Positions 1 to 8,903 of a DNA stretch of 64,000 bases are shown here, in pieces. A program made the translations under genes and the position numbers. Within the stretch, counting starts at the first letter, position 1; every line of letters begins with the position of its first letter. Where the stretch lies: NCBI GenBank assembly GCA_044350425.1, contig JBILHS010000003.1, positions 1 through 64,000 of the forward strand, in the 5' to 3' direction. This stretch comes from M3007 sp044350425 (GTDB lineage: Bacteria > Bacteroidota > Bacteroidia > Chitinophagales > Saprospiraceae). The notes below the pieces were generated by a model. The model was not told the DNA's origin, searched no databases, and saw only the letters and a list, made by a program, of their open reading frames with translations.

Positions 1-2
1 CT

Positions 3-122
3 TCGTTACCAGGTATCTTTTTAATAGAAAATGGAATAAATAGGCCGGAGGCTTACCCGCATCTTTCGCTGCATCTGGAGTTGCTGAAGTTGCGCCAAGA
101 GGAAGAGATGTTGCAGGGTTGA
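3..122 (+). CDS. C-terminal end of an unidentified protein (cut by window edge)
   Basis: An open frame runs from the window edge to a TGA at 120-122 and ends in a Leu/Glu/Gln-rich helical stretch (about 30 residues, ending EEEMLQG). It stops 31 bases before the broken condensation-domain gene on the same strand, so it may belong to the same former biosynthetic cluster. The family cannot be told from 39 residues. That this is a real coding end is an inference from the open frame and the close spacing. Confidence 0.4.
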   Translation, partial: SLPGIFLIENGINRPEAYPHLSLHLELLKLRQEEEMLQG

Positions 123-153
123 TACAGCAATTAAATAGCAATTAAAACGGGTT

Positions 154-1110
154 ATGCCCGAAATAGTCGAAAAAATGAAGAAAGAGCATGTAGTTGCGGT
201 CAATACACTCCCCCTTACGCAGAACCAAACGGCCATTTGGCTGGACGAGATTTTTTATGGGGCGAGTTCCATGTACAACATTGGCGCGTATTATGAGATT
301 AGGGGAGATTTCAGGCCGGAAGTATTTGCCAGTGCGCTGTCGCGTGTCATTTCGGAAAGCGATGCCCTCGGTATCAGCATACATCAAACGCAGGATGGGC
401 TAGCGGAGCAGGTGTTCAGTATGCATGAGGGGTATGCGTTGCCTGTGCTTGATTTTTCAGGGTCTGAACAACCCGTGTCTGCTTGCTTGGACTGGATTGA
501 AGATCGTTTTCAATCAGTACGCCACCGCTGTATGACTTTGCCCTGCTGAAAGCCGGGGAGGATCAATATTTTTGGTTGATGAAGATGCACCACTTGATCG
601 TGGACGGCTGGGGTTTTTCTATTTTTACGGCCAAACTGACCGGCTATTACAATGCCATGTTGGCGGGGGGACCCTTGGAATCGCCCATACATGCCTGCCG
701 GGACTATGTGGCCGGGGAGATTTCCTACCATTTATTACCGTTCTGGCGATCAATATGCGGAATGGGAGGTTGATTATATGGTTTCCAGAATGGAGTCGCT
801 GATTGGGTCTGTGCTGGGCCAAGAGGTCGATCTGCCGATCGGGGAAATTGCAATCGTGCCAGACGCATCGCTTTCGCCCAATCCTGCCCATCCAGGAAGC
901 GCTTTGACGATTCAGGTTGCCGGTTTTGAAAACCCGGATATGCACTGGAACTTGCGGGATGCTTATGGGCGTTCCATGGCAGAAGGAAAGACTTTACTCA
1001 CCGCACAAGAGAATTTTTCCATAGATGCACCGGCTTCTTCCGGCATCTATTTTGTCGAAATTCGTTCAGGAGTTCAGTTTATTTGGTTGAAATTTACGGT
1101 AGTTCATTAG
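154..1110 (+). pseudogene. NRPS condensation domain remnant joined to a T9SS type A tail
   Basis: The first part (154 to about 520, frame 1) begins with LPLTQNQTAIWLDE, the usual opening of an NRPS condensation domain. The frame then shifts near 510-530. The continuation in frame 3 reads YDFALLKAGEDQYFWLM and then HHLIVDGWG, the catalytic HHxxxDG motif with its second His. A second shift near 735 returns to frame 1, which gives a typical domain end (SRMESLIGSVL, LPIGEIAIVPD) and runs straight into SPNPAHPGSALTIQV and a final GIYFVEIRSG, a T9SS type A sorting domain. A complete condensation domain needs about 430-450 residues; only some 240 remain, so an internal piece is missing as well. Two frameshifts plus a deletion make this a pseudogene. 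The link to a secretion tail is odd for a cytoplasmic NRPS and suggests fusion of two gene remnants. Confidence 0.75.
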
Positions 1111-1156
1111 GATTGCGCAAATCCTTTTCGTCCTTTGCGACCGATAAACACATCGC

Positions 1157-2653
1157 ATGGACTTTAAACGAATTGCCCTGTTCTCCGGACCACTGCTTTT
1201 TTTGCTGGTCGCACTGGCGCCTACGCCTGCCGGAATGCCCTGGGCGGCACAGATTACCGCAGCCATCACCCTCTGGATAGCTGTTTGGTGGATCACAGAA
1301 CCCATCGAAATGGCAGCCACCTCACTGTTGCCACTCGTACTATTGCCTTTGACCGGAGTAGCGCCCCTGAAGGTCGTATCTGCAGAATATGGCAATGAGA
1401 TCATTTTTCTCTTCATGGCCGGTTTTTTCATGGGCAAATCCATCGAACGCTGGCAATTACACCGACGCATTGCTTTGCGTATGGTCTTGTGGATCGGTAC
1501 GGATCCTGCCCATACGGTGCTGGGCTTTATGGCTGCTACCGCCTTTATTTCTATGTGGATCTCAAACACGGCCACTGCGGTGATGATGACGCCAGTGGCC
1601 ATTGCTGTGGCGGCCCAAAGTGAAGGGATGCCCGGTCAAAAGAATTTTGCCAAATCACTGCTGCTGGGGGTGGGTTACGCCTGTTCGATCGGCGGACTCG
1701 CAACCCTGATCGGTACCCCCACCAATGCGATTTTTCTCTCCTTCGTCCAGCAGAAAATGGGAGAGACCGTGTCTTTTGGTAAATGGCTCCTGTTCGGCTT
1801 TCCTTTTGCACTGACCCTGCTTTTGGTGTGTTGGAAATTGCTGATCTGGATGTTCCCGGTAGATAAAGCGGGCGCAAAAAACATGGACAGCCACGAGCAT
1901 TTGCGGAAACAATTGCAGTCCCTGGGCCCGATCTCCTTGCCTGAGCGGCGGGTGCTTTGGGTGTTTGGCCTCGTCATCCTGGCCTGGGTGAGTGGATCAC
2001 TTTTGTGGTACGGCCCTTTGAATCAATGGATCCATGTGCACATGGCCGGCCTGCTTTTGCCTGAAAATTTAGAAAAAGTACCCGCTTATTGCTCTGATAC
2101 AGTGGTCGCCATCACCGGCGCAGTGCTGTTCTTCCTGGTTCCGGCAGGCAGTCAGCAGGAAAAAACAACTTTGCTGGATTGGCCCACGGCTTCCAAAATC
2201 CCCTGGGGAGTACTCATTTTGTTTGGCGGGGGACTTGCACTCGCCAAAAGTTTTGATCTGAGCGGTTTGGCGGTCTGGTTTGGTGAACAAATGAAAGACC
2301 TGAGTTTCCTGCCGCATGCGCTCATTCTCCTCGTAGTGCTCAGTGGGGTAGTACTGCTCAGTGAAGTTGCCTCTAATATTGCCACGGCCTCTATGATGAT
2401 GCCAATTCTGGCGGCACTGGCGGGCAGTATTGGCGCCCATCCCTTTGGATTATTGTTGAGTGCAACGCTGGCAGCATCCTTTGGTTTTGGCCTGCCGATC
2501 GCTACGGCTCCCAATAGTATTGTGTTCGCTTCCGGGCATATAAGCACCCGGGATATGGCCCGGGCAGGCTTCCTGCTCGACGTACTGGCCGTGCTCTTGC
2601 TGCTGGCATTTTTATATGTCTTACTGCCCATTGTTTGGGGAATCAGGGTATAA
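1157..2653 (+). CDS. SLC13/DASS family sodium:dicarboxylate (or sulfate) symporter
   Basis: A 498-residue, strongly hydrophobic inner-membrane protein with about a dozen predicted membrane segments. It carries the two signature Ser-Asn sites of the divalent anion:Na+ symporter (DASS, SLC13) family: SNTATAVMMTP near residue 136 and SNIATASMMMP near residue 405, each on a re-entrant hairpin that binds Na+ and the carboxylate. WWITEPIEMAATSLLP near the N-terminus and ATAPNSIVFASG near the C-terminus are also typical. Length is normal for the family. Substrates of relatives are succinate, malate, fumarate, citrate or sulfate; which one applies here cannot be read from the sequence. It begins 46 bases after the broken NRPS remnant and has no obvious operon partner. 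Confidence 0.9.
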   Translation: MDFKRIALFSGPLLFLLVALAPTPAGMPWAAQITAAITLWIAVWWITEPIEMAATSLLPLVLLPLTGVAPLKVVSAEYGNEIIFLFMAGFFMGKSIERWQLHRRIALRMVLWIGTDPAHTVLGFMAATAFISMWISNTATAVMMTPVAIAVAAQSEGMPGQKNFAKSLLLGVGYACSIGGLATLIGTPTNAIFLSFVQQKMGETVSFGKWLLFGFPFALTLLLVCWKLLIWMFPVDKAGAKNMDSHEHLRKQLQSLGPISLPERRVLWVFGLVILAWVSGSLLWYGPLNQWIHVHMAGLLLPENLEKVPAYCSDTVVAITGAVLFFLVPAGSQQEKTTLLDWPTASKIPWGVLILFGGGLALAKSFDLSGLAVWFGEQMKDLSFLPHALILLVVLSGVVLLSEVASNIATASMMMPILAALAGSIGAHPFGLLLSATLAASFGFGLPIATAPNSIVFASGHISTRDMARAGFLLDVLAVLLLLAFLYVLLPIVWGIRV

Positions 2654-2878
2654 TTTGTTATAGGAGCAATAAAGCGTCTGGATTGATGTCTTTTCTCTTC
2701 AAAAGCATACTTTCTTTTGTTTAGGTAAAATAAGCTGCTTCATTTTTTTTTGAAAGAATAAACCTAATGAAGATTTTGTAAAAATTGCATAAATAATTGA
2801 TAGTCAATATTTTGAAATAAGATTAAGGGTTGAAACATCTTTTTTTGCTAAAACTGGCAAATTTTTGTTGAAGAATAT

Positions 2879-2910
2879 TTTGGTGTTTGTTTAACAGGCC
2901 CCTACCTTTG
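2879..2910 (+). promoter_or_regulatory. Bacteroidota-type promoter of the first ECF sigma gene
   Basis: TTTG at 2879-2882, a 20-bp spacer and TACCTTTG at 2903-2910 match the -33/-7 consensus of the Bacteroidota primary sigma factor (TTTG, 19-21 bp, TAnnTTTG). The 31-base leader that follows contains AGGAG at 2931-2935, an unusually good ribosome binding site for this phylum, 6 bases before the ATG at 2942. The 288-base spacer 2654-2941 is otherwise AT-rich with no gene seen. Confidence 0.7.
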
Positions 2911-2941
2911 AGGCATCAATTTAAACAAACAGGAGACCGCC

Positions 2942-3460
2942 ATGACAAGTATGGAATTCAATACCAAACTGAGCACATTGACTAGCATGTTGCACTCCTT
3001 CGCCTATAATTTGACGAAGAACGTGGAAGATGCTAAAGATTTGTATCAGGAAACTACCTATAGGGCTCTTTTCAATCGTGATAAGTTTCAACCCGATACC
3101 AATTTTAAAGCGTGGATGTTCACGATCATGAAGAACATCTTCATCAACAACTACCGTAAAAAGGTGAAAGCCAATACGGTGTTGGACAATACAGAAAATC
3201 AGTATTACCTCAATTCATTCAGTCACTCAGCAGCCAATGCAGCAGAAGGCGGCATCCTGCTAAAAGAATTGAATACGATGGTATCTGCACTGGACGAAAG
3301 CATTCGGGTTCCTTTCACGATGCACTTCGAAGGGTTCAAATACCAGGAGATCGCAGACGACCTGAAGTTGCCTTTGGGCACCGTTAAAAGCCGGATCTTT
3401 TTTGCACGTAAAGAGTTGAAGGAAAAAATCATGTCGAATTACGGATTCAATCCAAACTAA
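2942..3460 (+). CDS. ECF-type RNA polymerase sigma factor, copy 1
   Basis: A 172-residue sigma-70 family protein of extracytoplasmic-function size. Region 2 is visible in the N-terminal half (DAKDLYQETTYRALFNRDKF, then FKAWMFTIMKNIFINNYRKK), and region 4 in the C-terminal half, ending in the helix-turn-helix YQEIADDLKLPLGTVKSRIFFARKELKE. No anti-sigma gene is adjacent. The start is set by the well-placed AGGAG box. The gene is followed by a perfect terminator and, 318 bases on, by a nearly identical second copy. Between the copies only a handful of residues differ (for example N27V/A, R to L before DKF, M to T after KAW, K to D after ADDL). Relatives in Bacteroidota act as general stress or housekeeping-type ECF factors; the target here is unknown. 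Confidence 0.93.
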   Translation: MTSMEFNTKLSTLTSMLHSFAYNLTKNVEDAKDLYQETTYRALFNRDKFQPDTNFKAWMFTIMKNIFINNYRKKVKANTVLDNTENQYYLNSFSHSAANAAEGGILLKELNTMVSALDESIRVPFTMHFEGFKYQEIADDLKLPLGTVKSRIFFARKELKEKIMSNYGFNPN

Positions 3461-3495
3461 GGTAAGGAATAAGATCCATGATCTGATCAGTTAAA

Positions 3496-3522
3496 AGCCG
3501 CTCCTACAGAGCGGCTTTTTTT
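3496..3522 (+). terminator. Intrinsic terminator of ECF sigma copy 1
   Basis: A perfect 8-bp stem (AGCCGCTC / GAGCGGCT) with a 5-base loop is followed by a run of seven T. The same hairpin with identical loop follows copy 2, showing that the terminator was duplicated with the gene. Confidence 0.85.
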
Positions 3523-3716
3523 GTGCCTTCTCCGCGGTTCTTAGTACTTGAACATCTGTTCAAGCGAAAATACCATCTTCAGTTATTTTTGAAATAAAAA
3601 ATGAAATAAAGAATCTTAATTTGTGTTTTAAAATATTGATAATCAATTTTTTAAAATAAAAATTGAAATTAAAACACCTTTTTTGTCCATAATTACAAAT
3701 TTTTGTTGAAGAAAAT

Positions 3717-3748
3717 TAGGGTATTTGTTAAACAAGATAGTACCTTTG
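3717..3748 (+). promoter_or_regulatory. Promoter region of the second ECF sigma gene
   Basis: TACCTTTG at 3741-3748 is a perfect -7 element. The -33 position (3717-3720) reads TAGG, where copy 1 has TTTG, so the upstream box is degraded. A shared TTTGTTaAACA stretch lies between the boxes in both copies. The two genes could therefore be expressed at different levels from related promoters. The rest of 3523-3778 is AT-rich and partly homologous to the stretch upstream of copy 1. Confidence 0.55.
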
Positions 3749-3778
3749 AGCTATCAAGTTAAACAAACTGAGATCGCC

Positions 3779-4297
3779 ATGACAAGTATAGAATTCAATA
3801 CGAAAATGAGTACTTTGACAAGCATGTTGCATTCCTTCGCTTATAATTTGACGAAGAATGCGGAAGATGCTAAAGATTTGTATCAGGAAACTACCTATCG
3901 GGCACTTTTCAATCTTGATAAGTTTCAGCCCGACACCAATTTTAAAGCGTGGACCTTCACGATCATGAAGAATATCTTCATCAACAACTACCGTAAAAAG
4001 GTAAAGGCCAATACGGTGTTGGACAATACGGAAAATCAGTACTACCTCAACTCCTTCAGTCACTCAGCAGCCAATGCAGCAGAAGGCGGCATCCTGCTAA
4101 AAGAATTGAATACGATGGTATCTGCACTGGACGAAAGCATTCGGGTACCCTTCACGATGCACTTCGAAGGATTCAAATACCAGGAAATTGCCGACGACTT
4201 GGATTTGCCATTGGGCACAGTGAAGAGCAGGATCTTCTTTGCACGTAAAGAGTTGAAGGAAAAAATAATGTCGAATTACGGGTTCGAACCAAACTAA
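3779..4297 (+). CDS. ECF-type RNA polymerase sigma factor, copy 2
   Basis: A 172-residue paralogue of the gene at 2942, with the same regions 2 and 4 and the same C-terminal helix-turn-helix (YQEIADDLDLPLGTVKSRIFF). The start at 3779 is chosen because it aligns exactly with the copy 1 start; an in-frame ATG at 3725 lies upstream of the -7 element and cannot be used from that promoter. The ribosome binding site is weaker than in copy 1 (TGAGATCGCC in place of AGGAGACCGC). Few residues differ, and none obviously breaks the protein, so both copies look functional. The C-terminus is YGFEPN here and YGFNPN in copy 1. Confidence 0.93.
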   Translation: MTSIEFNTKMSTLTSMLHSFAYNLTKNAEDAKDLYQETTYRALFNLDKFQPDTNFKAWTFTIMKNIFINNYRKKVKANTVLDNTENQYYLNSFSHSAANAAEGGILLKELNTMVSALDESIRVPFTMHFEGFKYQEIADDLDLPLGTVKSRIFFARKELKEKIMSNYGFEPN

Positions 4298-4332
4298 GGT
4301 AAGGAACAAGATCCGTGATCTGAACAGTTAAG

Positions 4333-4359
4333 AGCCGCTCCTACAGAGCGGCTTTTTTT
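4333..4359 (+). terminator. Intrinsic terminator of ECF sigma copy 2
   Basis: The same AGCCGCTC / GAGCGGCT stem and CTACA loop as at 3496, followed by seven T. It lies between this gene and the convergent gene that ends at 4378. Confidence 0.85.
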
Positions 4360-4377
4360 GTGCCATCGCCTCCGTTC

Positions 4378-5706
4378 TTAGTCCTTGAACAGGTCCAGAT
4401 CCTTGATCATCAGCAGGTAAGACTTTCCAAACAGGGTAGGGGAGGCAAAGTCGAGGCGGTTGACATCCGGGCGAAGCCGGGTATAAAGCGGTCGGTGACG
4501 CTCCGTGATATTTTTGATCTCTTTAAGGATCTCTGTTTTCTGCAACTTGCCGGTTTGGTCCGTGAACGGGATGTGGAAGCCCAGTTCCCGAAAAAAGTCA
4601 GATTCAGTGATCTGAAAGAAAAGATGCAGAAAATCCCGGTCAGGCTTTGGCGGAGCCTGGTGAAAAAGCGTGAAGCCTGCCACGTACTGTGGTACCGCAA
4701 AGGCCAGCGCATCATGACCTTGCTGTAAGGGCCACTCCATATTGGCCAGTTCGCCGCCGATAAAACTCGCTAAAGTGCCATGTGGAACGGCAGGATTGGC
4801 TCCGAACGTACTGCGGGTACGATACATTTCTTTGAACAATTCAGCTTTTGGCCGGTCCAGCAGGGTCTGGAATTCCCGCCTGATTTGCTGCACCTTTACC
4901 TGAGCGGTCAGGTTGTTTTTGTTGAAATACGCGGCATAGACCTTTTCCAGCAGATCCATCATAAAGCCCTCAGGCTTAATCAGATAGTCGAGCCGAAAAG
5001 CCAGGGCCAGCAGCAGGTATGCATAAGAGCCGGGATAGGTGTTGGGGTCCGGCTTCCCCTCGTCTATGACTGCAAATACCGCCTGGATGGATCGTTGAAT
5101 GTAGGCGTATTTGACTTCCTTTTCAGCTTCCGTGATTTCGCCGTGGTTGCGCTCCTCCGCAGGGCGCAATACCGGGAACTCACCCACCAACAGGTCATCC
5201 TGTTTGTCTGCATGGATGGCAAGTTCGCGCAGCGCCTGAAGCAACTTTAAGGGAGAACCATCCACCGTTCGGGTGTCGAACTTAATGCAAAGGTTATTTT
5301 CCTCATCCAGGGCAAAACGGCTGAATTTGAGGTTGAAATTGGCCTCCATGAGCCGACGCATGAAACCCACATGGAGGTCTTCCGCGCGGGCAACCTTGCT
5401 TTCAGCTTTCACCATTTCGGCATTTGCAAAGCCTGTAATGTGCTGAGACCCCTGCCAGAGTTCGAAGCGGATCTCCTTTTCATTCGTTTCCCAGCTGATA
5501 TTGGGGGCCTTGGCATCCTCATCCTTTAGGAAAGTAAAAAAATCATGGTAGGCAGTCAGATGCTCGCCCTGCTCAAAAGATTCCAGCGACCGGTCAAAAG
5601 CCTGCTGCTGTGCATCTGATTTGTAGGCATCAGAGAACCGGCCAAACGGGATGTCCGGTTGCGGCTGGTTTTTCTGAAATCCAAAAAGTTTGGTGATAAA
5701 ATCCAT
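4378..5706 (-). CDS. Conserved hypothetical cytoplasmic protein
   Basis: I do not recognise a named family. The predicted 442-residue protein starts MDFITKLFGFQKNQ; this ATG at 5706 is preferred over one 27 codons upstream, because the extra stretch resembles untranslated leader and contains a sequence that recurs downstream of the duplicated gene next to it. There is no signal peptide or membrane segment. The first 200 residues alternate strands and helices with pairs such as WETNEKEIRFELWQG and LCIKFDTRTVDG, which recalls the YbjN/type III chaperone-like fold; the second half is mostly helical. It stands alone between a convergent sigma gene and a pseudogene. The YbjN comparison is a guess from secondary-structure impression only. 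Confidence 0.7.
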   Translation of the reverse strand: MDFITKLFGFQKNQPQPDIPFGRFSDAYKSDAQQQAFDRSLESFEQGEHLTAYHDFFTFLKDEDAKAPNISWETNEKEIRFELWQGSQHITGFANAEMVKAESKVARAEDLHVGFMRRLMEANFNLKFSRFALDEENNLCIKFDTRTVDGSPLKLLQALRELAIHADKQDDLLVGEFPVLRPAEERNHGEITEAEKEVKYAYIQRSIQAVFAVIDEGKPDPNTYPGSYAYLLLALAFRLDYLIKPEGFMMDLLEKVYAAYFNKNNLTAQVKVQQIRREFQTLLDRPKAELFKEMYRTRSTFGANPAVPHGTLASFIGGELANMEWPLQQGHDALAFAVPQYVAGFTLFHQAPPKPDRDFLHLFFQITESDFFRELGFHIPFTDQTGKLQKTEILKEIKNITERHRPLYTRLRPDVNRLDFASPTLFGKSYLLMIKDLDLFKD

Positions 5707-5788
5707 GGGTTGCACTAGAAGGTGGGCAAAAGTAGGAAGTTTGTAGACAACCCATGAATCTCTATTCAAAACGCTCTTTATCACCATC

Positions 5789-7056
5789 CTATCTTATTAC
5801 CACCAGTCTTTTATTTTTTACACCATGCCCTCGGGTCAAAGCAGAGATGAAATAAACCCCCGCAGGCCAGTTTTTTACATCAAAAACGCGATAATCGCCA
5901 TTGGTGATGTGCGGAATTTCGTCTACCAATGCCCCGGATGCCGTAAAAACGCGCAGGCTTCCCCAAACACAATCTGGGGCAATGATGGTCACCTCCTCGC
6001 TGGCTGGATTGGGAAATACCTGCACTTCATCCGTAAAATACCGGGTAAGCTCATCCAAAGGTGTATCAATACCCAATGAATCACAGGGACTATACGCCCA
6101 GTCATAGAGGCGATAGTTGGGGTAATTGGGCAGACTCAGGCCAATGTAAGTTGGCAAGTCGACTCCGCGTTGGATAAAATCGCACAGAGGCCCTTCCAGA
6201 TCGGGATGGTTGATGACATGCAGATAATGTGTACCATTGGTAGCACACATGTAAATCTTTCCATCCGGTGCCAGGCGGTGCTGAAAAAAAGAAACGTCAA
6301 AAGGATCACTAAATCCGTCATATTCATCAATGAGTTTCATGCTCTTCTGGATGTTTTTAGCTGAACAGTCAAATTGCCACAACTTCGCTCTAGTGGAAGC
6401 ATATAAATATCGACCGTTGGGAGAGAATGAAATTCCAATGGCTGAGAACATTGCTTCTTTTAAATCCAGTGAAACAGGGCAAGAGAACACTCCGGTACAT
6501 CGGTCAAAATTGAATAGTTGGACCCCGTTTTCATTATTGATCCGTGCATATCGTGTGCCATCCTGGGAGAAAAGCGCCTGATCCACCGTAAATCCCTGTG
6601 GGTTTCCACCCCAATTTAATGGGGTGATATGCTCAAAAGGGCCCTGAATGCCGATAGGGGTGAGTAGAAAAAGCGTGGTGGTGTCAGAATTCAGTTGAGG
6701 CACTGCGACCCACCAATCACGACCATTACCGTGTCGTACCGCAGTCAGCATATCAGAAAAACTGTCTTTTTGGAGCAATACATTTTTTTCCGTGACACGT
6801 CCGCTCCCTTGCCCCTGAGCCATATCAACTACCGTGTACAGCAGACTCTGCGGGAAGATGTTACCAATTCAGAACGGATGTCCTTCGCAAGCATTTGAGG
6901 AGGAGTGAACTGAAAGTTGATGACTGTGCCGCCCTGCTTTTCTTCGGGCTTGTAACCTCTGCCTCCAAAAATCCAAAAATTATCATGTTGATCTTGGCTA
7001 AACAATTGATTTTCAAAGCAAAAAATGCCAAATAGTAATATGCACAGTTTTTTCAT
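5789..7056 (-). pseudogene. Broken copy of the adjacent secreted T9SS propeller-like gene
   Basis: Nearly identical to the intact gene at 7287-8819 but lacking 265 bases that correspond to 8353-8617 there. The join lies at about 6854/6855. Because 265 is not a multiple of three, the reading frame changes after residue 67 and stops at 6829 (ending RRVCCTR). The rest of the coding sequence remains open from 6823 to 5789 and still encodes the propeller-like body and the T9SS type A tail (VFPNPASEEVTIIAPD). The N-terminal signal peptide MKKLCILLFGIFCFENQLFSQ is kept. The open remainder shows few changes against the intact copy, so the damage appears recent. A short cytoplasmic product from the inner ATG (MAQGQGSG) is possible but would lack an export signal. 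Confidence 0.9.
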
Positions 7057-7060
7057 GACA

Positions 7061-7100
7061 ATAAAAAAAGCAGCCTTGCTCGGGAATATGAGCAAGGCTG
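7061..7100 (-). terminator. Hairpin terminator on the minus strand
   Basis: A perfect 11-bp stem (CAGCCTTGCTC / GAGCAAGGCTG, 7071-7100) is followed on the minus strand by a U-run (A-rich 7063-7069 on the plus strand). It sits just after the stop codon of the sorting-domain remnant at 7115. Confidence 0.75.
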
Positions 7101-7114
7101 TTAGGTATTAGGAT

Positions 7115-7240
7115 TTAGTGAAGTACTACAAATTTTCTGGATGCCACCAGAGCATTTTTTTCTTTAAGTTGAAGAAAGTATAATCCTCCATCAAGGCCAT
7201 GTAAAGAAATATCAAAGGTGGTTGCTCCTTCGGGGACTTG
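7115..7240 (-). pseudogene. Isolated T9SS type A tail, duplicated end of the beta-helix gene
   Basis: The minus strand encodes about 41 residues with no start codon: VPEGATTFDISLHGLDGGLY, then FLQLKEKNALVASRKFVVLH and a stop. This matches the end of the protein at 8904-11651 (VPAGATTFGIPLVGLEGGLY, then LLQLKEKNALVASRKFVVLR). The match ends at about 7240, where the sequence TTGTAGACAACCCAT found downstream of both propeller genes begins. The simplest reading is that it marks the boundary of a head-to-tail duplication and never was a separate gene. Confidence 0.85.
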
Positions 7241-7286
7241 TAGACAACCCATAAACGTCAATGCAAAAGACGCTTTGATCGCCAAA

Positions 7287-8819
7287 CTATCTTAAGATCA
7301 CCAGTCTTTTATTCTTTACACCATGCCCTCGCGTCAAAGCGGAGATGAAATAAACGCCCGCAGGCCAGTTTTTTACATCAAAAACACGATAATCGCCATT
7401 AGTGATATGCGGAATTTCGTCTACTAAGGCCCCGGATGCCGTAAAAACGCGCAGACTCCCCCAAACACAATCTGGGGCAATGATGGTCACCTCCTCGCTG
7501 GCTGGATTAGGAAATACCTGAACTTCTTCCGTAAAATACCGGGTAAGCTCATCCAAAGGTGTATCAATGTCCAATGAATCACAGGGACTATACGCCCAAT
7601 CATAGAGGCGATAGTTGGGGTAATTGGGCAGGCAAAAGCCATTGTAAGTAGGTAAGTCGACTCCTCGTTGGATAAAACCGCACTGAGCCCCTTCCAGATC
7701 AGGAAAGTTGATGACATGCAGATAATGAGCTCCATTGGTAGCACTCATGTAAATCTTTCCATCCGGTGCCAGCCGGTGCTGATAAAAAGTAACGTCAAAG
7801 GGATCACTAAATCCGTCATATTCATCAATGAGCTTCATGCTCTTCTGGATGTTCTTAGCCGAACAGTCAAATTGCCACAACTTCGTTCTGGTGGAAGCAT
7901 ATAAATATCGACCGTTGGGTGAGAATGAAATTCCAATGGCTGAGATCATTTCTTCTTTTAAATCCAGCGAAACAGGGCAAGAGAACACTCCGGTACATCG
8001 GTCAAAATTGAATAACTGGACCCCGTTTTCATTATTGATCCGTGCATATCGTGTGCCATCCTGGGAGAAAAGCGCCTGATCCACCGTAAATCCTTGTGGG
8101 TTTCCACCCCAATTTAATGGGGTAATCTGCTCAAAAGGGCCCTGGATGCCGAAAGGGGTGAGCAGAAAAAGCGTGGTAGTGTCAGAATTCAGTTGAGGCA
8201 CTGCGACCCACCAATCACGACCATTCCCGTGTCGTACCGCAGTCAGCAAATCAGAAAAACTGTCTTTTTGGAGCAATACATTTTTTTCCGTGACACGTCC
8301 GCTCCCTTGCCCCTGAGCCATATCAACTACCGTGTACAGCAGACTCTGCGGGTAGTATAAAGGGTGGGTATATCGATCCGGTACGGTATCGTGGCGCAAA
8401 TGAAAGATAACATATTTATCTGTAGCGCCTGGAAAGGGCAGGGAGATAAGGCCCTGAAAGGTATTGTACGAAGTGCGAAAAGGGCAGGAGCCATCAAAAG
8501 AACGCCCCGGAGCATTGATGCTATCCCCGTTTTCCATTAACTGGAAGTTTTTGTTGAAGACCTCACACCCATTGCAATAAAATTGCAAGTGCCCGTCCCG
8601 GTCAGACATTATTACAGAAGAGGTTGCCAATTCCGAACCAATATCCTCCACAACCATATGTGGTGGTGTAAATTTAAAATTGATAACGGTCCCCCCTTGC
8701 TTTTCTTCTGGTTTGAAAATTCTCAAACCTAAAATCCAAAAATTATCGTGTTGATCTTGGCTAAATAATTGAATTGCAAACCCAAAAATGCCCAAAAATA
8801 ATATGCACAGTTTTTTCAT
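7287..8819 (-). CDS. Secreted propeller-like protein with T9SS type A sorting domain (intact copy)
   Basis: A 510-residue exported protein. It begins with a Sec signal peptide (MKKLCILFLGIFGFAIQLFSQ), continues with about 400 residues containing repeated strand patterns such as FSPNGRYLYASTRTKLWQF, LAPDGKIYMSATNG and FSQDGTRYARINN (SPDGxxLY-like blades of a beta-propeller), and ends in a type A sorting domain (VQVFPNPASEEVTIIAPD near residue 425 to the terminal RLVILR). It would be exported by Sec, then pass the outer membrane through the T9SS, with the tail removed and the protein anchored or released. The ligand or substrate is unknown. It is the intact member of a tandem pair; its neighbour at 5789 has lost 265 bases. 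The beta-helix cargo gene lies upstream on the same strand, 84 bases away, behind a hairpin. Confidence 0.88.
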   Translation of the reverse strand: MKKLCILFLGIFGFAIQLFSQDQHDNFWILGLRIFKPEEKQGGTVINFKFTPPHMVVEDIGSELATSSVIMSDRDGHLQFYCNGCEVFNKNFQLMENGDSINAPGRSFDGSCPFRTSYNTFQGLISLPFPGATDKYVIFHLRHDTVPDRYTHPLYYPQSLLYTVVDMAQGQGSGRVTEKNVLLQKDSFSDLLTAVRHGNGRDWWVAVPQLNSDTTTLFLLTPFGIQGPFEQITPLNWGGNPQGFTVDQALFSQDGTRYARINNENGVQLFNFDRCTGVFSCPVSLDLKEEMISAIGISFSPNGRYLYASTRTKLWQFDCSAKNIQKSMKLIDEYDGFSDPFDVTFYQHRLAPDGKIYMSATNGAHYLHVINFPDLEGAQCGFIQRGVDLPTYNGFCLPNYPNYRLYDWAYSPCDSLDIDTPLDELTRYFTEEVQVFPNPASEEVTIIAPDCVWGSLRVFTASGALVDEIPHITNGDYRVFDVKNWPAGVYFISALTRGHGVKNKRLVILR

Positions 8820-8825
8820 GACAGT

Positions 8826-8876
8826 AAAAAAGAGTCCGTCTCACAAGTGGTGGAATGGCATAAAGGCCATTCCACC
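8826..8876 (-). terminator. Hairpin between the two minus-strand cargo genes
   Basis: An 11-bp perfect stem (GGTGGAATGGC / GCCATTCCACC, 8849-8876) lies 28 bases after the stop of the beta-helix gene. The A-rich run that would give the U-tract (8826-8831) is 17 bases from the stem, so it may be a weak terminator or an mRNA-protecting hairpin. Confidence 0.45.
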
Positions 8877-8903
8877 TTCACAAGTGACTTGAAAGACTAG
8901 GGT

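Noticed and set aside
7115..7240. Reading the isolated sorting tail as the rest of a once complete third cargo gene
   Set aside because: The sharp homology border at about 7240, where the sequence downstream of the propeller genes begins, is explained more simply by the edge of a tandem duplication.
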